A stretch of DNA of 7,727 nt from an uncultured Oscillospiraceae bacterium. Its GTDB lineage: Bacteria > Bacillota > Clostridia > Oscillospirales > Acutalibacteraceae. Every line of letters starts with the position of its first letter. Within the stretch, counting starts at the first letter, position 1. Under the pieces are notes generated by a model. It was not told the DNA's origin and did no database searches. It worked only from the letters and a program-made list of their open reading frames with translations. Positions 1 to 7,091 of the stretch are shown here, piece after piece. The stretch lies in NCBI GenBank assembly GCA_900555545.1, contig USLQ01000039.1, forward strand, positions 1 through 7,727, read 5' to 3'. The position numbers and the translations under genes are program-made.

Positions 1-152
1 TGTACAAAATGGCCGACATGCAGGCTATCCGCCGTGGGGTCAAAGCCAATATAGAACTTGACTTTCTCCTCCTCCAGCATTTTGCGGACCTTTTCCTCAT
101 CCGTGACCTGGGCGATCAATCCGCGCGCGGTCAACTCGTCGTAGACACTCAT
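1..152 (-). CDS. tyrS: Tyrosyl-tRNA synthetase, N-terminal part (cut by window edge)
   Basis: This is the first 50 codons of a class I aminoacyl-tRNA synthetase that charges tRNA-Tyr with tyrosine using ATP in the cytoplasm. The visible protein begins [15 protein letters not shown]. It carries [16 protein letters not shown], in which HVGH at residues 45-48 is the class I HIGH-type ATP-binding motif. Y34, D38, T40, H45 and H48 fall at the positions known for the tyrosine and ATP pocket of the well-studied Geobacillus stearothermophilus enzyme. The ATG at 152-150 follows a strong ribosome binding site, AAAGGGGA, seven bases upstream. The upstream leader is a T-box with a tyrosine (UAC) specifier, which independently supports the identity. 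The catalytic remainder, including the KMSKS loop and the S4-like tRNA-binding domain, lies outside the window. Confidence 0.96.
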   Translation of the reverse strand, partial: MSVYDELTARGLIAQVTDEEKVRKMLEEEKVKFYIGFDPTADSLHVGHFV

Positions 153-459
153 TTAATATTCCCCTTTCAAAATTTAGGAGTTGATTTAGGGGACAAAAAC
201 GCCCCCTGCCTATGCAGAGGGCGGAAATACCGCGGTACCACCTCTATTCACTGCATCCTCACGGATACAGCCTTTAAGGGTACAAAACAAATGTCAATAC
301 CCCGACTCTATAACGGGAGAACCCGGCACAGCCTACTGGATCATACGTTCAACCGTGCAGCTCAGGGATGTATTTCACCCCGGTATCCGTACTGTTTCGC
401 ACCGCCCAACAGCTCTCTGAAACATAACCGCAGTTACTTCTTCCCCTCTTTGCCGATGT
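153..459 (-). promoter_or_regulatory. Tyrosine-specific T-box leader of tyrS
   Basis: This untranslated leader senses uncharged tRNA-Tyr and controls read-through into tyrS. In Stem I, AGGGGA (447-442) can pair with UCCCU (368-364). Above it CGGU can pair with ACCG, bounding a specifier loop that contains an AGUA loop-E-like strand opposite GUGAAAUACA. The specifier codon UAC, for tyrosine, is at 372-370. Further up are the AGAGAG bulge and a GGUGCGA apical loop typical of T-boxes. A CUCCCGUUAUAGAG element characteristic of T-box leaders follows. The T-box sequence AGAGGUGGUACCGCGG (245-230) contains UGGUACCGCG, whose bulge binds the tRNA acceptor end. It is followed by an intrinsic terminator. 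By the family mechanism, uncharged tRNA-Tyr stabilises the antiterminator, and charged tRNA allows termination. The 5' end is inferred from the -10 element; an A at 459 or 457 is the likely start. Confidence 0.95.
193..223 (-). terminator. Intrinsic terminator of the tyrS T-box leader
   Basis: CGCCCUCUGC (223-214) pairs with GCAGGGGGCG (209-200) across a four-base AUAG loop. This gives a ten-base-pair GC-rich stem with one G-U pair, followed by UUUUU at 199-195. It sits just downstream of the T-box sequence, as expected for the terminator that competes with the antiterminator. No other hairpin with a U-tract is visible after recN, so this is also the first plausible stop for transcripts running through from the upstream operon. 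Confidence 0.93.
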
Positions 460-463
460 GGGT

Positions 464-492
464 ATTATAGCCTTTCATGCTCCGTTTGTCAA
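464..492 (-). promoter_or_regulatory. Sigma-A promoter of the tyrS T-box transcript
   Basis: TTGACA at 492-487 and TATAAT at 469-464 are both perfect consensus hexamers and are separated by an optimal 17 bases. Transcription would start around 459-457, just before the T-box Stem I. The -35 hexamer contains the TGA stop codon of recN (491-489), so the promoter begins inside the last codons of the upstream gene. Confidence 0.93.
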
Positions 493-2165
493 CCCTTTTC
501 TGCTGCCCGGATCATTTCCTCCGCATTCTCGAGCTGGAGACGGGTGATGTTGTCCCCTCCGGTGATCCGCGCCAGCTCATACTTGCGGCCCTCCAGATCG
601 AGCGATTGAACCCGGGTATAGGTGCGTTGGCCGTCCGATTCCTTTTGAATGCGAAAATGCGTATTGGCCATCGCAGCAATCGGCGCCAAATGCGTCACGC
701 AAATCACCTGATGGCTGGCGGCGACACGGCGCATCATGCGTCCAATCTTCTGTGCTGCACGGCCACTCACACCCGTATCGATCTCATCAAAAATCAATGT
801 TGGTACATCGTCCTGAGCAGAGAGGACATTTTTGAGCGCCAGCATTACACGCGAGAGCTCACCTCCAGACGCAATTTTAGATAGAGGACGCGGCGGCTCT
901 CCGGCGTTGGCGGAAATATAGAATTCCATTGTCTCCGCGCCGTTTGAACCCGCTGGAGTCTCCGTCCGGTTGACAACAAAACGTGTATCAGGCATATCCA
1001 ACTGTGCCAAACTCTCCTGCACCTGCACACTCAATGCTTCAGCTGCCTTTTCGCGGCTCTGAGTCAATGCTATCGCCCGCGAAATCACTTCGTCCCGAAC
1101 GCCATCCAACTGGGCAGAGAGTTCCCGGGCTCGTTCATCCGAGCAGATGATACTCTCAGCCTCTCTGCGCGCATTATCCAGATAGGAGAGCATCTCCTCC
1201 TCAGTGGAACCATATTTCAGGGACAACTGATAAAGTGCATCCAAACGCGCCTCGATCTCGCCCAGTTCATTTTCATCGGCATCGAGGTTTTCCATACTGT
1301 CCCGTATTTCGGAAGAACACTCCTCGATTAAATAGGAGAGCTCTTCCAGCTTTTGCGCAACCACACCATATTGCGGATAAAAGGGAGCCACCGCAGCAAG
1401 CGACTGTGATGCACCTGTGATCAAATCATAGGCACCCGTCATATTTTCATCTTCTCCAGCCAGAGCTGCATAGGACTGATGCGCAGCATCCGCCACTTTT
1501 TTGGCGTGGTGAATCAGGGTGCGCCGTTCTTCTAACTGCGCACGCTCCCCAGGCGTGATCTGCGCCCGATCCAGTTCCTCGATCTGGTAGCGCAACACCT
1601 CCAACCGGCGCTGCTTGTCCTCCTCCGCCGCATTCAACTTGGAGAGCTCACGCCGGATGGCGCAATAGCGCCTATAGGAGGAACGGTAATCAGAGAGGAG
1701 CGAGCCGTTCTGTGCAAAGGCATCAATAAACTGCATATGCTTATCTGGATTGAGCAGGGACTGGCTGTCATGTTGCCCATGGATGTTAATCAGACCACCG
1801 ACCACGCTCTTGAGCGCCGAAACAGGGACCGGATGCCCGTTGATACGGCAGCGGTTTTTCCCCTCCCCGCTGATGACACGGTTGACGATCAGGCTGCCGT
1901 CCTCCTCCGGTTCAACCCCAAGCGCCCGCATTTCCTCGGTGACAGAATCCGGCAGCGAGTCAAATACAGCCGTCACACTTGCGCTGGGTGCCCCATGGCG
2001 GATCAGCTCGCGCGAGGTGCGCTCGCCCAAGATCGCGTTGATTGAGTCAATCACGATCGATTTACCCGCACCCGTCTCACCGGTCATCACGTTGAAGCCG
2101 GCTGAAAAATCAATGTCCGTATGTTCAATTACAGCGATATTGTCGATCACTAAACTGACAAGCAT
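489..2165 (-). CDS. recN: DNA repair protein RecN (SMC-like ATPase)
   Basis: RecN is a cytoplasmic SMC-like ATPase recruited early to DNA double-strand breaks, where it helps hold ends together for recombination. The 558-residue length is normal for the family. Walker A, GETGAGKS, is at residues 29-36. A Q-loop region with HGQHDSQ lies near 129-135. A long, charged, partly coiled-coil middle spans about 150-400. The ABC signature SGGE is at 433-436 within IASGGELSR, Walker B TLIFDE at 456-461 is followed by IDTGVSGRAA, and the H-loop histidine is in THLAP near 492. The N-terminus (MLVSLVIDNIAVIEH) matches the family start. A GAGGG ribosome binding site overlaps the argR stop six bases upstream. 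The gene is last in the operon, nine bases after argR, the same neighbour as in B. subtilis. I found no obvious LexA box of the GAAC-N4-GTTC type nearby, so SOS control is not supported here. Confidence 0.97.
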   Translation of the reverse strand: MLVSLVIDNIAVIEHTDIDFSAGFNVMTGETGAGKSIVIDSINAILGERTSRELIRHGAPSASVTAVFDSLPDSVTEEMRALGVEPEEDGSLIVNRVISGEGKNRCRINGHPVPVSALKSVVGGLINIHGQHDSQSLLNPDKHMQFIDAFAQNGSLLSDYRSSYRRYCAIRRELSKLNAAEEDKQRRLEVLRYQIEELDRAQITPGERAQLEERRTLIHHAKKVADAAHQSYAALAGEDENMTGAYDLITGASQSLAAVAPFYPQYGVVAQKLEELSYLIEECSSEIRDSMENLDADENELGEIEARLDALYQLSLKYGSTEEEMLSYLDNARREAESIICSDERARELSAQLDGVRDEVISRAIALTQSREKAAEALSVQVQESLAQLDMPDTRFVVNRTETPAGSNGAETMEFYISANAGEPPRPLSKIASGGELSRVMLALKNVLSAQDDVPTLIFDEIDTGVSGRAAQKIGRMMRRVAASHQVICVTHLAPIAAMANTHFRIQKESDGQRTYTRVQSLDLEGRKYELARITGGDNITRLQLENAEEMIRAAEKG

Positions 2166-2174
2166 ATTTAACCC

Positions 2175-2630
2175 TCACTTGTTGGATAACAGACGTTGGA
2201 TCGTCCTCTTCATTTCGCCGGCATTTTTCTCCGTCCGGCAGAGCACAAAAATAGTGTCGTCCCCGGCCAGTGAACCAACGATCTCCTCGATCTGCAGGGC
2301 ATCAATTGCCGCGCACGCCGCTTGCGCCATGCCGGTCTCACACCGGATCACACAGATATTACCGGCAAAATCTATAGACCGAACCGCGTGGCCGATAATA
2401 TTATAATATTTCTCCCGGATATCCGCCTGATCGCCACGATTGATGCAATAGCGGTATATCCCATCCTCATCTGTCGCTTTGACAATCTTTAGTTCTTTAA
2501 TATCCCTGGAGATCGTCGCCTGAGTCACCTCAAACCCGCTCTCCCGGAGCAGAAGCTGTAGTTCCTCCTGGGTTGTCACCGGATATTTTTTGATCAATTC
2601 CAGCGTGGCAGCCTGTCTTTCCCTTTTCAT
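2175..2630 (-). CDS. argR: Arginine repressor ArgR/AhrC
   Basis: This is a 151-residue transcription factor of the ArgR/AhrC family. In related bacteria it forms arginine-dependent hexamers that repress arginine synthesis and can activate catabolism. The N-terminal winged helix-turn-helix (about 1-65) contains VTQATISRDIKELKIVK; SRD at 41-43 is the family's recognition-helix motif. The C-terminal oligomerisation and arginine-binding domain includes GMAQAACAAID (100-110) and GSLAGDDTIFVL (119-130). The acidic GDD at 123-125 matches the arginine-binding aspartates. The usual PG before the AQ segment reads TG here, a mild deviation. The ATG at 2630 is chosen because GGAGGG lies just upstream, the nadK stop is only one base away, and the length fits. 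An in-frame extension to 2858 would overlap nadK by over 200 bases and adds no family sequence. No convincing ARG box was found in the window, so its targets cannot be named. Confidence 0.95.
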   Translation of the reverse strand: MKRERQAATLELIKKYPVTTQEELQLLLRESGFEVTQATISRDIKELKIVKATDEDGIYRYCINRGDQADIREKYYNIIGHAVRSIDFAGNICVIRCETGMAQAACAAIDALQIEEIVGSLAGDDTIFVLCRTEKNAGEMKRTIQRLLSNK

Positions 2631-2631
2631 A

Positions 2632-3507
2632 TCATGCCCTCCGCTGCGCCAATTTTGTATTAAGAATATCGATAAAGGTATCGGACTTGATCCGAATAAA
2701 TTCGGCGTACAGATCCGACCGGAAGATCTTAACCCGGCAAGATGGAGGAATCCGGCACCCGTCCTCGCCGTCACAAGAGAGAACAAGGTGGTTACCACGC
2801 TCCCCGGCACTGGAAATGGAGATTTCCGTATCCGGTGAAAAGACAATGGAACGTGCAAACAGCGAGTGTGTGCAGATTGGCGTCAAGATAATACTATTGA
2901 TTTGCGGGTCCATAACCGGCCCGCCTGCCGAAAGCGAGTAGGCCGTTGAACCGGTGGGAGTTGCAGCAATCACACCATCTGCGAGATAACGGTTCGCACG
3001 TTTACCGTTAATATCTACGATAAATTCGATCATCTGGAACTGTTGCCCCCGTGAGACAACCGCATCATTGATGCAGGAAAAGTGATTTTGAATCTTGCCA
3101 TCTGACTCCTCAATGGTTACCGAAAGCATCATCCTGCGATCCAAGGTGTACTTTCCATCCATCAAACGGGAGAGCAACTGCAATTCATGCTTTTCAAGGC
3201 CGGCCATAAACCCCAGCCGGCCAGCGTTGATTCCGAGCACTGGCTTCCGATACGCAGCGGCCCGCTTCGCAGTGTGAAGAATTGTTCCGTCCCCACCGAT
3301 GGAGATAATGATATCGCTGCCGGAAAAAAACTGCTCATCATCTGTCGGAAGCGCCCGTGTGTCTCGAAACAGAGAAGCGTGCTCTGGCACAACTGTATAG
3401 TCACATCCCAATTCATCCAATTGACGGCACACATCCATCGTGACGCCAAATGCATTTTCTTTTTTAAGATTGGGCGCCAACGCGATCATCATTTTTTTCA
3501 CCGCCAT
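2632..3507 (-). CDS. nadK: NAD kinase
   Basis: NAD kinase (PpnK family) phosphorylates NAD+ to NADP+ and so sets the cellular NADP(H) pool. The 291-residue protein has the hallmark GGDGT at 71-75 in IISIGGDGTILHTA, NAGRLGF at 94-100, an NDAV segment at 147-150 equivalent to the family's NE/ND substrate-binding motif, and the glycine-rich TPTGSTAYSLSAGGP at 183-197. A later CDGE near 245-248 matches the usual DG(Q/E) strand. The ATG at 3507 has a GAGGTG ribosome binding site four bases away and overlaps the end of tlyA by 44 bases. ATG codons at 3492 and 3489 are alternative starts that would trim five or six residues, but they have weaker sites. nadK between tlyA and argR is common in clostridia but absent from this spot in B. 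subtilis. Function is certain; the exact start is less so. Confidence 0.96.
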   Translation of the reverse strand: MAVKKMMIALAPNLKKENAFGVTMDVCRQLDELGCDYTVVPEHASLFRDTRALPTDDEQFFSGSDIIISIGGDGTILHTAKRAAAYRKPVLGINAGRLGFMAGLEKHELQLLSRLMDGKYTLDRRMMLSVTIEESDGKIQNHFSCINDAVVSRGQQFQMIEFIVDINGKRANRYLADGVIAATPTGSTAYSLSAGGPVMDPQINSIILTPICTHSLFARSIVFSPDTEISISSAGERGNHLVLSCDGEDGCRIPPSCRVKIFRSDLYAEFIRIKSDTFIDILNTKLAQRRA

Positions 3508-4312
3508 CCAACACCTCGTGAGACTTTTTTACCAGAGCCGTTACATCCGTTTGGGAACGGTTTTCCGCCTCTCCGGCTGCCTTCTTTAAATAAATCAGAT
3601 ATTCAATATTTCCCTTCGGTCCCTTTACCGGGGAAAAGTCAAGCCCCAAAATATCAAATTGATTTTCGAGCGCCAGGCGCTCCACCTTCTCAATCACCTC
3701 GGCGTGCACCTGGTGGTCACGGACAACCCCATTTTTACCAACCTTGTCCTTGCCAGCCTCGAACTGGGGCTTAATCAGGCAAACTGCTTCCCCTTTCGGA
3801 GCCAACAGTCCGTGCAGCACTGGTAGGATCAGACTGAGCGAAATAAAGGAGACGTCAACACTGGAAAAGTCCACAGCGTCAGGCACTTGTTCACGGGTCA
3901 CATAGCGAAAATTGGTACGCTCCAAGTTCACAACGCGTCCGTCGCTGCGCAGTTTCCAGGCGAGCTGTCCATAGCCCACATCGATCGAATACACCTTAGC
4001 TGCACCGTTTTGAAGCATGCAGTCTGTAAAACCACCGGTGGATGCCCCCACATCCATACAAATCTTATCCGTAAGAAGGATTGGAAAGGACTGCATTGCC
4101 TTTTCGAGCTTGAGGCCACCCCGACTGACGTAGGGCAAGGACTTTGTACGCACCTCGATCACATCGTCCGGCTTGACCTGTTGCCCAGCTTTGGATGCCT
4201 TGACCCCATTGAGGTACACGTCACCTGCCATTATGTAAGCCTGTGCGCGCTCCCTGCTCTCGGCCAACCCCTGTTCAAATACAGCTACATCCAGCCTTTT
4301 CTTCTGTGTCAA
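3464..4312 (-). CDS. tlyA: TlyA family rRNA 2'-O-methyltransferase (TTG start)
   Basis: TlyA proteins (YqxC in B. subtilis) use S-adenosylmethionine to 2'-O-methylate cytidines in 16S and/or 23S rRNA; older 'hemolysin A' labels refer to the same family. The 282-residue protein has an N-terminal S4 RNA-binding domain (about 5-60, KKRLDVAVFEQGLAESRERA) and then SRGGLKL at 63-69. A Rossmann FtsJ-like domain follows, with SAM motif MDVGASTGGFTDCML at 86-100. K68, D153, K181 (in CLIKPQFEAG) and E237 (in GNIEYLI) fit the catalytic K-D-K-E tetrad of 2'-O-methyltransferases. The start is TTG at 4312: AGGAG lies nine bases upstream, it begins the S4 domain properly, and the next methionine (residue 28) would cut into that domain. 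The TTG overlaps the dxs stop in TTGA, implying coupled translation. Whether it modifies one or both rRNAs cannot be told from this sequence. Confidence 0.95.
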   Translation of the reverse strand: MTQKKRLDVAVFEQGLAESRERAQAYIMAGDVYLNGVKASKAGQQVKPDDVIEVRTKSLPYVSRGGLKLEKAMQSFPILLTDKICMDVGASTGGFTDCMLQNGAAKVYSIDVGYGQLAWKLRSDGRVVNLERTNFRYVTREQVPDAVDFSSVDVSFISLSLILPVLHGLLAPKGEAVCLIKPQFEAGKDKVGKNGVVRDHQVHAEVIEKVERLALENQFDILGLDFSPVKGPKGNIEYLIYLKKAAGEAENRSQTDVTALVKKSHEVLDGGEKNDDRVGAQS

Positions 4313-6180
4313 GTGTCACAACTCCTAAGAATTTTTTCTACCATACGTTTGCGGTCCAAGCCATATTTTGCCAGCTGGGAGGCAACAGTCGCCTGCTCCA
4401 CAAAGGTGTCGTCCACGGCTGTGATCTCGCAGGTGCCGCGATAGCCGCGTGCCAGGAGCATGGCGGCCATATGTTCTGAAACGCCACCGCTGCGGATCCC
4501 CTCTTCAAAGAAAAAGATCCGCTCCGCGCCCATCAGGCGGTCAATTACTTCTGCACCGACGGGCTTAATCTGGTTCAGCTTGAGAATCCGTGTATTGATC
4601 CTATGCTTCTCCCGAAGCTCATTTACAGTATCGCAACAGTCCGAGAAAATACGCCCATAGGTAACCAGAACAATTTTTGCGTCCAGCTGGCCGTATTCTG
4701 CATATGTACCGAACGTAGAGGTGAAGTCCTCCGGCAGCGCACGTTCTGCGCCACGCGGATAGCGAATAGCTACGACGCCTTCCTCGTTATAGAGAGCATT
4801 ACAGAGGGAATGCTTCAACTCGGCATAGCTGGAGGGGGCGTAAACAGTGATGCGCGGGATCGTGTTGAGCATCGGTACGTCAAACAGTCCCTGGTGTGTC
4901 TCGCCGTCGTTGCCAACAAATCCTGCACGGTCGATCGCAATCACCATTTTTTTATTTTGCAGCGCCCCGTCGTGAATCAGCTCGTCATAAGCACGCTGTA
5001 AAAAGGTGGAATAGACCGCAAAGACCGGTAGGATTCCATTTTTAGTCAGACCGGCCGCGAAAGTTACCGCGTGCTCCTCGGCGATGCCAACGTCAAAAAA
5101 GCGTTTTGGGAATTGTTCGCTGAACTGTTTCAGACCGGTTCCCAACGCCATTGCCGCGGTAATTGCGGCGATATTCTCATCCTCGCGGGCAAATTCGCAG
5201 AGATATTCGCCAAACTTATCGGAGAAGTTATCACCAGAACGCATCACCGGCTCTCCAGTATTAATATCAAACCGAGCCACCCCATGGAACTGGCTGGGAT
5301 CCCGCTCGGCGAAATCGTACCCTTTCCCCTTGACAGTATTGATATGGAGAAGTACCGGGCGGCCGCTCATCTTGGCGCTCTCAAGCGCGCTGCATAACGT
5401 ATCCAGATTATGGCCGTCAATTGGGCCCATGTATCGGAATCCAATATCCTCAAACAGTGTTGTGCCGTAGATCAAACGCTTAATCGAGGATTTAAAACGG
5501 AACAGAAGGTTCGAAAGTGTATAGCCAATCAGTGGGATCCGGTTCAAGCTCTTTTCCAAGGCTGCCTTCAGGCGGAAATATGCCGGTTTGGTCCGGATGC
5601 GTGTCAGATAACGCGCCATGGAGCCGACATTCTTGGAAATGGACATCTCATTATCGTTCAATACGACAATCAGGTTATCTCTCGAACGTCCGGCATTATT
5701 CAAGGCTTCATAGGCAAGTCCGCCGGTCAAAGCGCCGTCGCCGATAATGGCGACCACATAGTTCTTATCGTTTTTCAGCGTCTTGGCACTGGAGAGACCA
5801 AAGGCAGAAGAAATCGAGGTACTGCTATGCCCGGTGTAAAACATGTCATGCTTGCTCTCACTCGGCCGGGAAAAACCGGAGATACCATCCTCCGTACGCA
5901 GGGAGGAAAACTTATCATACCGGCCGGTCAGCAGCTTGTGCGTGTAGACCTGATGGCCAACATCCCACACCAGCTCATCCCGCGGGGAGTCAAATACCCG
6001 ATGTAATGCGATCGTCAGCTCTACTACCCCGAGATTGGAAGCCAAATGCCCGCCTGTATTTGAAACCGTCTCGATCAGCACATTACGGATCTCCTGCGCC
6101 AGTTCCGGCAGTTCCTTAAAAGGAATCTCCTTAACGTCATCGGGCGATTTAATATGGTTCAGATACTTTATTTCATTCAT
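4309..6180 (-). CDS. dxs: 1-deoxy-D-xylulose-5-phosphate synthase
   Basis: Dxs condenses pyruvate with glyceraldehyde 3-phosphate, using thiamine diphosphate, to make DXP, the entry step of the MEP route to IPP and DMAPP. Its 623 residues are the usual length. Family motifs appear in order: TGGHLASNLGVVELT (42-56), GHQVYTHKLLTGR (75-87), TGHSSTSIS (116-124), the thiamine-binding GDGALTGG...N pattern (from 147, with NDN near 175-177), YMGPIDGHN (250-258), DVGIAEEHAVTFAAG with catalytic glutamate at 368, YSTFLQRAYD (390-399), DRAGFVGNDGETHQG (417-431) and RYPRG (473-477). The ATG at 6180 follows GGGGGAA at five bases. Fourteen bases separate it from ispA upstream, and its stop overlaps the tlyA start by four bases. 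Its product feeds, through later MEP steps encoded elsewhere, the substrates of the neighbouring IspA. Confidence 0.98.
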   Translation of the reverse strand: MNEIKYLNHIKSPDDVKEIPFKELPELAQEIRNVLIETVSNTGGHLASNLGVVELTIALHRVFDSPRDELVWDVGHQVYTHKLLTGRYDKFSSLRTEDGISGFSRPSESKHDMFYTGHSSTSISSAFGLSSAKTLKNDKNYVVAIIGDGALTGGLAYEALNNAGRSRDNLIVVLNDNEMSISKNVGSMARYLTRIRTKPAYFRLKAALEKSLNRIPLIGYTLSNLLFRFKSSIKRLIYGTTLFEDIGFRYMGPIDGHNLDTLCSALESAKMSGRPVLLHINTVKGKGYDFAERDPSQFHGVARFDINTGEPVMRSGDNFSDKFGEYLCEFAREDENIAAITAAMALGTGLKQFSEQFPKRFFDVGIAEEHAVTFAAGLTKNGILPVFAVYSTFLQRAYDELIHDGALQNKKMVIAIDRAGFVGNDGETHQGLFDVPMLNTIPRITVYAPSSYAELKHSLCNALYNEEGVVAIRYPRGAERALPEDFTSTFGTYAEYGQLDAKIVLVTYGRIFSDCCDTVNELREKHRINTRILKLNQIKPVGAEVIDRLMGAERIFFFEEGIRSGGVSEHMAAMLLARGYRGTCEITAVDDTFVEQATVASQLAKYGLDRKRMVEKILRSCDT

Positions 6181-6194
6181 CCCGCTTCCCCCAA

Positions 6195-7091
6195 TCAGCT
6201 TTTACGGGTCGCAAGATGCTCCGCCAGCTGTGCCAGATACGCCGTATCCCCATCAAAGTGGGCAAGTGCCCGGATAGCGTTATCTGTCAGACGGCGAACG
6301 GCGTCCCGGCATGCATCCAATCCCAGCAGGGAAACATAGGTAGATTTTTGATTCTCCGCATCACTGCCAACCGGTTTCCCAAGAACCTCGGTACTACTGG
6401 TAACGTCCAGAATGTCATCGACTATCTGGAATGCGAGGCCGAGTGAGGCCGCGTAAAGTCCCGCTGCCTCCTGCTGCTCTTTCGCACCTCCGGCAATCAC
6501 ACACCCCATACGGCAGGCGGCATCGATCAGAGCACCCGTTTTGAGCCTGTCCATGGTGCGGAGCGTCTCGATATCAATCTGCTTGCCCTCGGACATCAGA
6601 TCAATCACCTGACCACCAATCATCCCATCCACGCCGGCATCCGCTGCCAGTATCCCCGCAGCTGCCAAAATATTGCGCGGCGGGATCTTCCGGCTGTCAG
6701 ACCGGCGCAGCATGACCTCAAAAGCCAAAGTGAGAAGACCGTCCCCAGCCAATAGCGCCGTATCCTCCCCAAACTGGATGTGGCAGGAAGGATTCCCGCG
6801 CCGCATATCGTCATTGTCCATACAAGGCAAGTCGTCATGAATCAGGGAATACGTATGGATCATCTCCACAGCGCAGGCAAACGGCAGGGCGGATTCCTCA
6901 TCCAACCCACACAGGCGGGCAAACTCCAGCGTGAGGATCGGCCTTACCCGTTTGCCACCGTTTTGAGCGCTGTATCGCATCGCCCGCATAACATCCCCCT
7001 GAAGGCAGTCTGTCCCTGGGATCAAGCGATCAAGGCCGTCCTCGATCAGGCGGATATAGGCTGCTGTGCGTTCCTCATAATGCGTGCTCAT
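6195..7091 (-). CDS. ispA: Farnesyl diphosphate synthase (geranyltranstransferase)
   Basis: This trans-prenyltransferase adds IPP to DMAPP and then to geranyl diphosphate to make farnesyl diphosphate (C15), the precursor of undecaprenyl phosphate and quinone side chains. The 298 residues show NGGKRVRP (44-51, substrate diphosphate binding) and the first aspartate-rich motif DDLPCMDNDD (86-95). They also show GGQVIDL (159-165), KTGALI (184-189) and the second aspartate-rich motif DDILD (225-229) in AFQIVDDILDV. The two-residue insertion in the first motif and the context EMIHTYSLIHDDLP match bacterial type II farnesyl diphosphate synthases, as in E. coli IspA. A C20 product cannot be strictly excluded from sequence alone. 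The ATG at 7091 sits in an ATGA overlap with the xseB stop and follows a GGAGAGG ribosome binding site. Confidence 0.95.
   Translation of the reverse strand: MSTHYEERTAAYIRLIEDGLDRLIPGTDCLQGDVMRAMRYSAQNGGKRVRPILTLEFARLCGLDEESALPFACAVEMIHTYSLIHDDLPCMDNDDMRRGNPSCHIQFGEDTALLAGDGLLTLAFEVMLRRSDSRKIPPRNILAAAGILAADAGVDGMIGGQVIDLMSEGKQIDIETLRTMDRLKTGALIDAACRMGCVIAGGAKEQQEAAGLYAASLGLAFQIVDDILDVTSSTEVLGKPVGSDAENQKSTYVSLLGLDACRDAVRRLTDNAIRALAHFDGDTAYLAQLAEHLATRKS

Noticed and set aside
269..297. A second TTGACA on the minus strand (297-292) within the T-box leader.
   Set aside because: The sequence 17 bases downstream is AAGGCT, not a -10 element, and the region is part of the folded T-box between Stem I and the antiterminator.
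1750..2406. Long plus-strand open frames, for example 1750-2406, 5410-6006 and 3187-3774.
   Set aside because: They lie antisense to recN, argR, dxs, tlyA and nadK, show no recognisable domains or ribosome binding context, and are explained as shadows of well-identified minus-strand genes.
2397..2410. Perfect 14-base AT palindrome (AATATTATAATATT) inside argR, considered as an ArgR operator.
   Set aside because: It encodes Y-N-I codons in the protein, lacks the TGAAT/ATTCA half-sites of ARG boxes, and is not near a promoter. AT-only palindromes of this size arise easily by chance.
2631..2858. In-frame upstream extension of argR to a 227-residue protein.
   Set aside because: The added 76 residues lie inside nadK in another frame, resemble no ArgR sequence, and the ATG at 2630 has its own GGAGGG site and gives the normal family length.
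3464..4312. Labelling tlyA as a hemolysin or virulence factor.
   Set aside because: The S4 plus FtsJ-like domains and K-D-K-E tetrad identify an rRNA 2'-O-methyltransferase. No secretion signal or pore-forming features are present.
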